A stretch of 64,000 nucleotides of DNA. Origin: Zoogloea sp041914405 (GTDB lineage Bacteria; Pseudomonadota; Gammaproteobacteria; Burkholderiales; Rhodocyclaceae). The position numbers and the translations under genes were made by a program. This document shows, in pieces, positions 14,996 to 22,749 of this stretch. Within the stretch, counting starts at the first letter, position 1; each line of letters begins with the position of its first letter. Location of the stretch: assembly GCF_041914405.1 (NCBI RefSeq), contig NZ_JAYSDK010000002.1:1-64000 (forward strand). Reading direction: 5' to 3'. The notes beneath the pieces were generated by a model. That model ran no database searches. It was not told the DNA's origin and worked only from the letters and a program-made list of their open reading frames with translations.

Positions 14996-16837
14996 GTGAT
15001 GATGAGCGCGTCCATTCCTTCTCCGGACGGAGCAGTAGACAACGACCGTCACCACCATCACGACCATCACACGGTCGAGGTGGCTGGCGAGGCCGTGGTC
15101 GTTGATGACGTCAGTGGCGAGCCCAGCCCCACGCCGGATGCTGATCCCATCGCGGTGATCGAGGCGGCGCTGGCCCGTCTGGTGGATGACGTGGGCGTGC
15201 TGGCCGAAGACGACGTGGTGCGCGCCTTCTCGATCCTGAAGGCCACGGACCTGCCCAGTTACTTGCGCCTGCGCCACGCTGCCAAGAAAGCCAATCGCGG
15301 TTGTTCGGTGACGGTGCTCGACAAACTGGTGCGCGCCGAATTGCCCGCCAGCGATGACGACGCCAGCGCGCTCGATGAACTGGTCGCCCTGGCACGGGCG
15401 CAATGCCAGTTACACCACGACGCCGATCGCAACGCGGTGGCTGTAATCCCGATGACCAGTCGGCGCGAAGTCTGGCGTGTGTATTCCTCCGGCTTCGAGG
15501 ACTGGCTGCGTGCCGCCTACTGGCGTGCCAAGGAAATGGGTGTGCCCGAGACCACGATGAAGTCGGCCCTGGCCACGCTCGCCGCCGCAGGCATCAACGA
15601 TGGCGAGGAGATCGAAGTCCACGTCCGCGCTGCCCGCTTTGACGATGGCTACCTGATCGATCTGGCCGATGAGCAGTGGCAGGCCATCCACGTCACCCCG
15701 CAGGGCTGGCGCGTGGTCAACGAGTCGCCGGTGTACTTCACCCGCACGCCCTCGATGCGTCCGCTGCCGATGCCTGTCGCGCATGGCGATGTCGGCTTGC
15801 TTTGGCAACACACCAACATCCCGGCACACAGCCGCGTGATGGTGCTGGCATGGTTGCTGGAATGCTTCCGTCCGGACACGCCTTTCCCGGTACTGGAGCT
15901 GGTGGGCGAGCAAGGCTCGGCCAAGTCCACCACGCAGTCCGTGCTGCGCAGCCTGGTCGAACCCAACAAGGTGATGCTGCGTGGCCGCCCCAAGACGGTG
16001 GAGGACGTGTTCGTCGCCGCCGCCAACAACTGGCTGGTCAGCTACGAGAACCTCTCCGGCCTCACGCCCGAACAGCAGGACGCCTTTTGCACCCTGGCCA
16101 CCGGCGGCGGCTTTGCCTCGCGCCAGCTCTACACCAATGGCGAAGAGCACGTGATGGAGACCAAGCGCCCAGTGGTGCTCAACGGCATCGCCGTGGTCGC
16201 CACACGCCCCGACCTGATCGACCGGGTGATCCACGTCGATCTGCCGACGATTGCCGCCGAAGCCCGGCGAGACGATGCCGACACGCATTCGGGCTGGGAA
16301 CGTGATCAAGCCACGGTGTTTGCCGGGCTGCTCGATTTGTTCTCTGCGGCGCTGGCCGTCCTGCCGACGGTCAAGCTCACCCACAAACAGCGCATGGCCG
16401 ATTACGAACGGCTGGGCGAAGCGGTGGCACGCGCCTTGGGCTTTGCTCCCGGTGAATTCCAGCAGCAGTACGCCGAACTCGTGCGCGCGGGCATTGACCG
16501 GGCACTGGAGAGCAATGCCGTTGCGCAGGCCCTCGACAAGTACCTCGCCGAGCGCGTGCTGCCCATCAACTGGCAGGGCACCGCTGGCCAGCTCTATGAC
16601 CTGCTGAACACCCACAGCATCCCCGACCGCAGCAGTTGGCCGCGGTCACCCAAGGGTTTGTCGGATCAATTGCGCCGCATCGCACCAGCCTACCGCGCCA
16701 AAGGCATCGACATCACCCACCTCGGCCACAGCCGCGAGGGGGCGCGCTGGCGCATTGCCCAGACCCGTTCCCAAACCCATCCTGCCACGCCACCCGGCAT
16801 CGAGGGTGGCACTCGATATGGAGCTCACCGTGAGTAA
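14996..16837 (+). CDS. Island P-loop ATPase, putative replication protein
   Basis: A 613-residue protein. The N-terminus carries a DRHHHHDHH stretch that results from in-frame 9-bp repeats. A helical region follows, and then a P-loop ATPase core: ELVGEQGSAKSTTQSVLR (Walker A, around residue 300) with LVSYENLSGLTPEQQDAFC and VVATRPDLIDRVIHVDLP resembling Walker B and sensor elements of helicase-like ATPases found in phage and island primase regions. I infer a replicative helicase-like role for the integrated element because it follows AlpA and origin-like repeats. No primase motif is visible. Confidence 0.6.
   Translation: MMMSASIPSPDGAVDNDRHHHHDHHTVEVAGEAVVVDDVSGEPSPTPDADPIAVIEAALARLVDDVGVLAEDDVVRAFSILKATDLPSYLRLRHAAKKANRGCSVTVLDKLVRAELPASDDDASALDELVALARAQCQLHHDADRNAVAVIPMTSRREVWRVYSSGFEDWLRAAYWRAKEMGVPETTMKSALATLAAAGINDGEEIEVHVRAARFDDGYLIDLADEQWQAIHVTPQGWRVVNESPVYFTRTPSMRPLPMPVAHGDVGLLWQHTNIPAHSRVMVLAWLLECFRPDTPFPVLELVGEQGSAKSTTQSVLRSLVEPNKVMLRGRPKTVEDVFVAAANNWLVSYENLSGLTPEQQDAFCTLATGGGFASRQLYTNGEEHVMETKRPVVLNGIAVVATRPDLIDRVIHVDLPTIAAEARRDDADTHSGWERDQATVFAGLLDLFSAALAVLPTVKLTHKQRMADYERLGEAVARALGFAPGEFQQQYAELVRAGIDRALESNAVAQALDKYLAERVLPINWQGTAGQLYDLLNTHSIPDRSSWPRSPKGLSDQLRRIAPAYRAKGIDITHLGHSREGARWRIAQTRSQTHPATPPGIEGGTRYGAHRE
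15044..15070. repeat. Second 9-bp iteron array, inside the ATPase gene
   Basis: GACCGTCAC, CACCATCAC and GACCATCAC in tandem repeat the unit seen at 13312-13381. They fall in frame near the start of the ATPase gene and are translated as DRHHHHDHH, so the histidine run is probably a by-product of a DNA site. Confidence 0.7.
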
Positions 16838-17096
16838 TTCCAACCAGCACGCCTTGCACCCGCTCTGGGCCAAGGCCCTCGGCGTTCCAACGCCGTCATC
16901 GTCAGTGTTGCCGTCCAAGCCAGCAAACGCCTCGGTCACGACACCCGAAGCAACAGACGGCTGGCAAGTCATCGCTGCCGTCAATCCACGTCCCGGCGCG
17001 CCGGTCGGCATCAAGAAGCAGGTCGGTCCACACCTGTGGATCAGCACGACGGTGCGTCCCGGCGACCCGCGCTACCCATCCGCCCTGCAAGTCTGA
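16818..17096 (+). CDS. Small hypothetical protein overlapping the ATPase gene
   Basis: A 92-residue protein from the ATG at 16818 (a GTG at 16830 is an alternative), overlapping the ATPase 3' end. It has the motif NQHALHPLWAKALGVP near the start and GWQVIAAVNPRPGAPVGIKKQVGPHLWIS toward the end. No membrane segment or known domain. The coupling suggests it belongs to the same operon. Confidence 0.5.
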   Translation: MELTVSNSNQHALHPLWAKALGVPTPSSSVLPSKPANASVTTPEATDGWQVIAAVNPRPGAPVGIKKQVGPHLWISTTVRPGDPRYPSALQV

Positions 17097-17119
17097 AACC
17101 TCAACCCACTGGAGCCACT

Positions 17120-18064
17120 ATGAGCCTGCTTTCCCAACTCAAAACCACCGTCAAGAAGTCGCCTGCCAAGCCCGCCGTTCCGGCCATTGAGCCCCCGACG
17201 CCCGCAACCTCGGAATTTGTGCCAACCAGTCCTGCCGACGATATCTGCGATCTGGAGACCCTGGCCGTAATGCTGCAGCAATTGCAGACCCGCAATCAGC
17301 AGTACCAGCGTGCCATCGATGCCTTGGTCGCCGCACGCCGTGTCGTCAACGGCTGGGACCCGAAGCCCGAACCCGAATTGATCTGGTCGGTGCGCCGCGA
17401 AGTGCTGGTGGCGATGGATAACCAGGATGCCCTGGCGCGGTTTGACCGCGACCACTCGCAAGACGTCGCCGCCGAGCAGGCCGCACGCCACGCGGCCACC
17501 CAGCAGGCGCTGGAGGCACCGGCACGGGTCAAGGCCCTGGAACAGTACATCACCGACCTGGCCGCTGAGATGGCGCGTGATGTCGATGAGAGCTTCATCT
17601 TCGCGGAGATGAAGCGGTTGTTCGAGCCCAGCGCGCAGCGGATGCTGACCGCCGCGCAGGCCTTCGTGCAGGCGTGGCGCGAGATGAGGACGGTCGAGTC
17701 CAGCCTCAAGAGCGCGTTTCAGCTGACCCACTACAGCGTCCAGGGTGATCGCCGTAGCGGTTACGAGATGTCCTTGATCGGCAAGGCCAACGATGGCGAC
17801 CTGCTGCCCAACCTGATCGAAGGCGTTGCTTACGACGACCTGGTGGACCTGAATCGCCAGTTCCGCCGTGGTGACGATGTGCTGTCGCGCCAGATCAATC
17901 AGCAACTGACTCAAGCCGGAATTCCTGCGGGGACGCTGCGTGTGTATCACCCCGGCGCTGCCAGTGACGACCGTCCGATCTACGCGCCCGATCCGAACCC
18001 GCCGCGCAAGCGGCCACCGGAGTCGCCCTACGGCGGTGCCACCGTGGTCACGATCCAGACCTGA
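17120..18064 (+). CDS. Hypothetical coiled-coil protein of the island
   Basis: A 314-residue protein. A proline- and threonine-rich segment (residues about 15-45) is followed by long helical, glutamine- and alanine-rich stretches that look like coiled coil (LETLAVMLQQLQTRNQQYQRAIDALV and EQAARHAATQQALEAPARVKALEQYITDLAAEMARD). The C-terminus is extended and proline-rich. It starts just after the preceding small gene. I recognise no family; a structural or scaffold role for the island's replication proteins is only a guess. Confidence 0.55.
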   Translation: MSLLSQLKTTVKKSPAKPAVPAIEPPTPATSEFVPTSPADDICDLETLAVMLQQLQTRNQQYQRAIDALVAARRVVNGWDPKPEPELIWSVRREVLVAMDNQDALARFDRDHSQDVAAEQAARHAATQQALEAPARVKALEQYITDLAAEMARDVDESFIFAEMKRLFEPSAQRMLTAAQAFVQAWREMRTVESSLKSAFQLTHYSVQGDRRSGYEMSLIGKANDGDLLPNLIEGVAYDDLVDLNRQFRRGDDVLSRQINQQLTQAGIPAGTLRVYHPGAASDDRPIYAPDPNPPRKRPPESPYGGATVVTIQT

Positions 18065-18073
18065 AGCACAACC

Positions 18074-18145
18074 CCCCAGGCGAAATGGGTCCTTCCTCGC
18101 CATAAAGCAATACGGGGGGCGCGAGCGCGCTGCCCCGCTACCGAC
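18074..18145 (+). repeat. 72-bp inverted repeat, right copy
   Basis: The partner of 13205-13276 in opposite orientation, about 76% identical without gaps. It lies 10 bases after the stop of the coiled-coil gene. Confidence 0.75.
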
Positions 18146-18159
18146 AGAACCCGAAACAG

Positions 18160-18208
18160 GGTTACCAGTTACCACACCGGTTACCGCCCGGCACCGCGCC
18201 GGGTTACC
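18160..18208. repeat. Cluster of four GTTACC repeats
   Basis: GTTACC occurs at 18161, 18168, 18180 and 18203, three of them as GGTTACC, within 50 bases just upstream of the gene at 18225. This is a plausible operator or binding-site cluster. Confidence 0.6.
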
Positions 18209-18224
18209 ACGCAAGGAGCCTTTG

Positions 18225-18668
18225 ATGAACCACACAACAGAACCCCAAGCCAGCGATTACGCCCGCCAAGTGCCCGTTGAACGCCTGCAGCACTACCACC
18301 CGGAAGTCGAGCAGCGCGTGCAAAGCTGGTTTGCCAGCGGCCAGCCGCTGGTCTGGATTCCCATCCTCAGCCAAGAAAACTTCCCGGACGTGCCCCAGCA
18401 ACTCTTGGAGTTTGCCGACCATTACCAGGAGGCGATGCGCTGGCCCATCCACCATATGGAAGAACTGCTGCAGTTGCCCAACGGCATCACCGGCTGGTTG
18501 ATGCCGGCCACGGCCCACGACACCGATGTGGCCTGCGGGGTGTGGGACGGTCAGATCTACATCCTGGGCATCAAGGACCGGCGCACTGGCAAACCGCAGA
18601 CGCTGTTGGGAGAGCGTGTCGATGTTGCGACAGGGCAAGCCGACGACCCCGAACCGAGCGCGGTTTGA
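18225..18668 (+). CDS. Hypothetical protein of the island
   Basis: A 147-residue soluble protein starting MNHTTEPQASDYARQVPVERLQHY, with LVWIPILSQENFPDVPQQLLEFADHYQ in the middle. It is rich in proline and aromatic residues. An AAGGAG ribosome site lies seven bases upstream. It has no motif that I recognise and stands between the GTTACC cluster and the DUF2924 gene. Confidence 0.6.
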   Translation: MNHTTEPQASDYARQVPVERLQHYHPEVEQRVQSWFASGQPLVWIPILSQENFPDVPQQLLEFADHYQEAMRWPIHHMEELLQLPNGITGWLMPATAHDTDVACGVWDGQIYILGIKDRRTGKPQTLLGERVDVATGQADDPEPSAV

Positions 18669-18728
18669 CTTGGCTTCTGGTCGCCACAGCGCGTTCATGG
18701 ACCTGTCTCAACCACAGGAGCATTTGAA

Positions 18729-19190
18729 ATGACAGACACCCACAACGGCAGCATCTCGGCCCAGTTGGCCACACTGCCCTCCCTGCCGATGCCCGAACTC
18801 TGGGCGCTGTGGGACCAGCACTTCCCCCGACGGCCCAGCCATCGCAACCGCAACTACGTGGAATCGCGTCTGGCCTACCGCATCCAGGAGCTGGCCCACG
18901 GCGCGCTGCCCACCAACATCCGCAAGATGCTGGTGGAGGCCGGGGCCAAGCATTCCAAGATCAAAACCGCCGCCGGACGCAGCACGCAAACCCTGCTGAT
19001 GCCCGGCACGACCCTGATCCGGGAATGGGATGAGCGCGAGTACCGTGTGACGGTCACGCCCGATGGCCTCTACGCCCTGGATGGCCAGGTGTTCAGGAGC
19101 CTGTCGGCGGCGGCGCGCCACATCACGGGCACCCAATGGAACGGCCCGAAGTTCTTTGGTCTGCGCAGCGGCAAGGGGGCTCAACAATGA
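18729..19190 (+). CDS. DUF2924 protein
   Basis: A 153-residue protein with the DUF2924 pattern: LPMPELWALWDQHFPRRPSHRNRNYVESRLAYRIQELAHG, then LMPGTTLIREWDEREYRVTVTPDGLYALDGQVFRSLSAAARHITGTQWNGPKFFGL. This second half resembles a small beta-barrel/SAM-like DNA-binding tail. DUF2924 proteins are almost always encoded directly before large serine recombinases. Here the stop overlaps the recombinase start (ATGA). They are thought to act as recombination partner or directionality proteins, but this is inference. Confidence 0.88.
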   Translation: MTDTHNGSISAQLATLPSLPMPELWALWDQHFPRRPSHRNRNYVESRLAYRIQELAHGALPTNIRKMLVEAGAKHSKIKTAAGRSTQTLLMPGTTLIREWDEREYRVTVTPDGLYALDGQVFRSLSAAARHITGTQWNGPKFFGLRSGKGAQQ

Positions 19191-20536
19191 ACGCGCCGTT
19201 GCTCGTTCCGCCCAAGCGCTGCGCGGTGTACTGCCGCGTTTCCAGCGACGAACGTTTGGACCAGTCCTTCAATTCCATTGATGCCCAGAAAGAAGCCGGG
19301 CACGCCTTCATCAAGAGCCAGAGCCACGAGGGCTGGATTGCCGTGGCCGATGATTACGACGATGGCGGCTTCTCGGGCGGCAACATGGACCGGCCTGCCT
19401 TGAAACGCCTGATGGCGGACATCCAGATGGGCAAGATCGACATCGTGGTGGTCTACAAGATCGACCGGCTGTCACGCTCGCTGGCGGATTTCGCGCGAAT
19501 GGTCGATGTGTTCGACCGCCACCGGGTCAGCTTCAGCGCGGTCACGCAGCAGATCAACTCGGCTACGTCGATGGGTCGGCTGATGCTCAACGTCCTGCTG
19601 TCCTTTGCACAGTTTGAGCGCGAGGTCACCAGCGAACGCATCCGCGACAAGATCGCCGCCAGCAAGGCCAAGGGGATGTGGATGGGCGGGCCACTGCCGC
19701 TCGGGTACGACGTCGAAAACCGCCTGCTGGTCATCAACGAGGTCGAGGCCCGGCTGGTGCGACGCATCTTCGATGATTTCGTGACGATGCGTTCGGCCAC
19801 GCTGATGGCCAAGGCCTATGGCGCTGAAGGCGTGGTCACCAAGGGCGGCAAGCCCTTCACCAAGCAGACCATCTACAAGATGCTGCACAACCGGATGTAC
19901 CTGGGCGAGATCGTCCACAAGGGCCAATCCTTCCCCGGCCAGCATCAGGCCATCGTCACCCAGGCACAGTGGGATGCGGCGCACGCGCTGATCGCCACCG
20001 ATGGCATCGAGCGGCGGCGTGAGACCAATGACCGCCAGAGTGAACCGGTTCTGCTGCGTGGCCTGCTGTTCACGTCCGATGGCGAACGGCTGGTGCCCAG
20101 CTACACGAAGAAGAAAGGTAAGACCTACCGCTATTACAGCCCAATCAAGCACCGACGGTTTGGTGCGTGGGCCAGCAGCCACGGTGCGTTGCCTGCGCTG
20201 CCGGTCGAAGAACTGGTGACCGAGCAGATCGTGGCGGCCCTCTCAGCCCCCCATCTGGTGCAGGCGGTGTGGGATCGGATTCGGGAAACCAGACCGGAAA
20301 TTTCGGAGCCCGAGGTGGTATTGCCGATGCGAAATCTGGCTGGCCTGTGGCACCAGTTGTTCCCCGCCGAACAGTGTCGACTGGCGCAGTTGCTGATCGA
20401 GCGCGTGGTGATTGCCGATGGCGGACTGGAGATCATCTGGCGCGACCAGGGCTGGCAGGAACTGGCCGGGGAACTGCTGCCTGGCACCATCGGCGCGGAA
20501 TTGCAGGAATGGGAGCAGCAGGAGGTGGCGGCATGA
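19187..20536 (+). CDS. Large serine recombinase (resolvase/integrase type)
   Basis: A 449-residue protein. The N-terminal resolvase domain has CAVYCRVSSDERLDQSFNSI with the catalytic serine at about residue 18, the mobile loop, and KIDRLSRSLADFARM and GRLMLNVLLSFAQFERE in the long helix. A recombinase domain follows (PLGYDVENRLLVIN...LVRRIFDDF), then a zinc-ribbon-like segment (LLRGLLFTSDGERLVPSYTKKKG). I start at ATG 19187, which overlaps the DUF2924 stop, rather than at the in-frame ATG 19136. It is the intact counterpart of the decapitated copy at 55-1158 and probably mobilises the island. Confidence 0.93.
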   Translation: MNAPLLVPPKRCAVYCRVSSDERLDQSFNSIDAQKEAGHAFIKSQSHEGWIAVADDYDDGGFSGGNMDRPALKRLMADIQMGKIDIVVVYKIDRLSRSLADFARMVDVFDRHRVSFSAVTQQINSATSMGRLMLNVLLSFAQFEREVTSERIRDKIAASKAKGMWMGGPLPLGYDVENRLLVINEVEARLVRRIFDDFVTMRSATLMAKAYGAEGVVTKGGKPFTKQTIYKMLHNRMYLGEIVHKGQSFPGQHQAIVTQAQWDAAHALIATDGIERRRETNDRQSEPVLLRGLLFTSDGERLVPSYTKKKGKTYRYYSPIKHRRFGAWASSHGALPALPVEELVTEQIVAALSAPHLVQAVWDRIRETRPEISEPEVVLPMRNLAGLWHQLFPAEQCRLAQLLIERVVIADGGLEIIWRDQGWQELAGELLPGTIGAELQEWEQQEVAA

Positions 20537-20985
20537 AACCAAAGATGCAGACTTTGGGCCGTCCCGTCGCCCGCGAACGCCGGGATGGCGGCCAAGTTAA
20601 GCTGTCGACCTTCATACCGCTGAAGATCCGCAAGCGTGGCGGCAGCAAGGTGGTGGTGCGGCCGGATGGGGCGGTTGAGTCACCGGGCAAGGTCACCAGC
20701 CAGATCGACCAGCCCTTGCTGGTGGCCTTGACGCGAGCCTTCTACTGGCAGCAATTGCTCGACGACGGCGTGGTCGGCAGTGGCAGCGAGATCGCCCAGC
20801 GCGAAGGCCTGCACCACTCGACGGTCAATGAGTTACTGCGCTTGACCCTGCTGGAGCCCGCCATCATCCAGAGCATCCTGGCCGGGCAACAAGCCCGGTG
20901 TATGAGCCTGCTGTGGTTCCAGCGCAATCCGCTGCCGACCGACTGGGTGGCACAGCGGGAGGTGGTGGCCGGGTTCGATGCATGA
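20533..20985 (+). CDS. HTH protein of the intact recombinase module
   Basis: A 150-residue paralogue of the genes at 1158 and 1526: a KLSTFIPLKIRKRGG start, an HTH (GSEIAQREGLHHSTVNELLR) followed by LTLLEPAII, and a MSLLWFQRNPLPTDWVAQRE tail. It overlaps the recombinase stop as ATGA. Conservation of the tail between modules, while the N-terminus varies, suggests that the tail contacts a common partner, perhaps the recombinase. Confidence 0.72.
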   Translation: MKPKMQTLGRPVARERRDGGQVKLSTFIPLKIRKRGGSKVVVRPDGAVESPGKVTSQIDQPLLVALTRAFYWQQLLDDGVVGSGSEIAQREGLHHSTVNELLRLTLLEPAIIQSILAGQQARCMSLLWFQRNPLPTDWVAQREVVAGFDA

Positions 20986-20990
20986 TCGGG

Positions 20991-21404
20991 TTACGAGCCC
21001 TCGATGACCCGGGCCACGTCACCTTGGCATTCGGCGCACTTGCCCACCAGCAGCAAGTCGCCGCCCTTGAGGGTTCCGGTGAAGTTGGTGATGGTCGTTT
21101 CGTGGCTGCAATGAGCGCACCAGACGTTGGACAGCAGTCGCTGGCGGATGTCGGCGGGAAGCGATTCCCAGCGCTGGCGGGCTGGCTTGGTGAAGGTCGG
21201 AAGGTGTTCAACACCCTTCACCAATGCTGCTGGTGATGGATCTCCCAACAGTTGCTCTGCCGCCTGCGCTGCAGTCTGGAGAACGAAGGCCGACACAGGC
21301 ATCCCTGCCACATCCGCCGCCCGGCGCAACAAATCCTTCTGTGCAGGGGTCAGCCGCAGCGTAATTCGAGTCCCGTCGGTCGCCAGGGATTTCTGATCCG
21401 TCAC
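20991..21404 (-). CDS. Ribbon-helix-helix (DUF1778-like) protein with zinc ribbon
   Basis: A 137-residue protein if started at the GTG at 21404, which follows the toxin stop by one base and has AAGGAA upstream; a start at 21464 would overlap the toxin. ITLRLTPAQKDLLRRAADVAGMPVSAFVLQTAAQAAEQLL is an RHH domain like those of TacA-type antitoxins. The C-terminal WCAHCSHETTITNFTG...CAECQGDV adds a CxxC...CxxC zinc ribbon that TacA antitoxins lack. It is third in the Doc operon. It may be an extra regulator of that operon. Confidence 0.65.
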   Translation of the reverse strand: MTDQKSLATDGTRITLRLTPAQKDLLRRAADVAGMPVSAFVLQTAAQAAEQLLGDPSPAALVKGVEHLPTFTKPARQRWESLPADIRQRLLSNVWCAHCSHETTITNFTGTLKGGDLLLVGKCAECQGDVARVIEGS

Positions 21405-21405
21405 G

Positions 21406-21789
21406 TCAGGTTCCTTCACCCTTGGCAAAACTCCGCAACCAGGGATCAAGGTGTGCGATGTCAAATGTTCCGGTCTCGAACATCTCGATCATCTCGGCGT
21501 GAATCTGCATCGGAGCACGATGCAAGCGCCAGCCATTGATGCGCAGAAACACGTCGGCAGCGGCGAAGGCGATGCGTTTGTTGCCATCCACGAATGGATG
21601 GTTGATTGCCAAGCTTTCCAGCAGCGCGGCCGCTTCAGCCACGATGTCGTCGTAGTAGCCGGTCTGCGGGCGGAACAAGGCGGCCTCCAGCGCACCCGGA
21701 TCACGCACACCCGGTGCGCCGCCGTAACGCTGCATCAGCACGGTGTGCATGCCGAGCACATCGGCCACGGTCAAGTAATCGCGCCGCAC
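21406..21789 (-). CDS. doc: Doc-type (Fic fold) toxin
   Basis: A 127-residue death-on-curing toxin. Fic-fold signature HPFVDGNKRIAFAAADVFL (the catalytic HxFx(D/N)GNKR loop) lies near residues 65-83, preceded by GVRDPGALEAALFRPQTGYYDDIVAEAAALLE. Doc kinases phosphorylate EF-Tu and stop translation. It starts 3 bases after the antitoxin. All catalytic residues are present, so it should be active. Confidence 0.92.
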   Translation of the reverse strand: MRRDYLTVADVLGMHTVLMQRYGGAPGVRDPGALEAALFRPQTGYYDDIVAEAAALLESLAINHPFVDGNKRIAFAAADVFLRINGWRLHRAPMQIHAEMIEMFETGTFDIAHLDPWLRSFAKGEGT

Positions 21790-21792
21790 GGC

Positions 21793-22023
21793 TTACTTGG
21801 CCAGTTCACGGTAGAGGCTGTCGAACTCATCCAGGCTTGACGCGAACGAGGCCATGACGTGGCGACGGGGACGTTCCTTCTGTTGCCGGTCGATGTAGTC
21901 GCGCAGTGCGTCATCCAGCACCGCCTGGAACTGGCGTCCCTGGCTCTCTGCGATCTGGCGCAACGCCGCGAGCACGTCGGGCGCGGCCTGGGAAGAAAAT
22001 TTCTCGCGGACGGCAGCGGTCAT
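21793..22023 (-). CDS. Antitoxin partner of Doc
   Basis: A 76-residue protein preceding doc. It has an RHH-like DNA-binding part (SQAAPDVLAALRQIAESQGRQFQAVLDDALRDYI) and a C-terminal tail (MASFASSLDEFDSLYRELAK) of the kind that inserts in the Doc groove. I prefer ATG 22023 because GGAGAG is placed correctly upstream of it; ATG 22038 lies further upstream. Confidence 0.82.
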   Translation of the reverse strand: MTAAVREKFSSQAAPDVLAALRQIAESQGRQFQAVLDDALRDYIDRQQKERPRRHVMASFASSLDEFDSLYRELAK

Positions 22024-22630
22024 GGTTCTCTCCATCATGATTCATCTTGATGCTTCATGATAGAGCAAGATGGGAACGTTTGCCACTGTGTGAGTGGCGT
22101 TCGATGCCTGACCGGTGGCCTTGGTTGACAACGAACCGCCGCGCGTAAGTTGTTGATTTTTATAGAGCCTGATCTGCGCATACCCGCAGGCCAAACAGAG
22201 AAAAGAGACGGCTCTGGCAGAGAAAGCGGCCGATTTCGGGCGTTTCGGCTGGTGGCCACCCGCAGCACAGGTAGCCGGAACCCCGCGCCACGCGGTGATT
22301 TCAGGCAAGAAAAAGGGCCCGGAGACTATCCGAGCCCTTGTATATGGGCCGGGGGCTATCTAACTTCGGTCTGAAAGCCGCATAAATACTGGGTTTTCTG
22401 TTCTTCGATTTTCATTGTGCCCCCAAATATGCCCCCATGTGCCGAGGGTTGCCCGCGGTAGAGGAAAACGAAAACCCGCAAAGCGTCAGGCGACCTGACC
22501 ATTCAGCGCATGTTGTCCCTGTGGAGCACCACACAGCTAGACCGGCTACGCCTCAAAGAAGCTGCCTGGACGACCGCGTTGTCATAGAATCCATGATTTG
22601 ATTGGCATCCGCAGACCTGAAGGCGATTTA
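22024..22630. other. Non-coding island edge with direct repeat and orphan terminator
   Basis: About 600 bases without a convincing gene. On the minus strand there is a good terminator hairpin at 22308-22340 but no gene in front of it. A direct repeat TGCCCCCA occurs at 22418 and 22430. Such features usually lie beside a tRNA-targeting integrase, so an integrase gene may have been lost here. Confidence 0.5.
22308..22340 (-). terminator. Orphan leftward terminator
   Basis: On the minus strand AGGGCTCGGA ... TCCGGGCCCT forms a near-perfect stem followed by TTTTT. No leftward gene ends just before it. Confidence 0.6.
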
Positions 22631-22717
22631 GGAAACGCGGCCGAGCGGTTTCGGACACTGGTCTTGAAAACGAGAATGGGAACGATCCCTTACGGGTTCG
22701 CATCCCGGATCCACCGT
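22631..22717 (+). tRNA. Degenerate tRNA-Ser(UGA)-like sequence, probably a pseudogene
   Basis: The layout of a serine tRNA is clear: GCCGAGCGG D-loop, CTTGAAA anticodon loop (UGA), a long variable arm (GGGAACGATCCC) and a TTCGCAT T-loop. However, the acceptor arms (GGAAACG and ATCCACC) pair at only two positions, and the D, anticodon and T stems each carry a mismatch. It is probably a decayed duplicate left by an integrative element, not a working tRNA. Confidence 0.55.
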
Positions 22718-22749
22718 CACATACATGAACATGAAGCGAAGGGAACGCA

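Noticed and set aside
15044..15070. Engineered histidine tag or vector contamination
   Set aside because: The histidines come from 9-bp repeats that also occur in a non-coding array 1.7 kb away.
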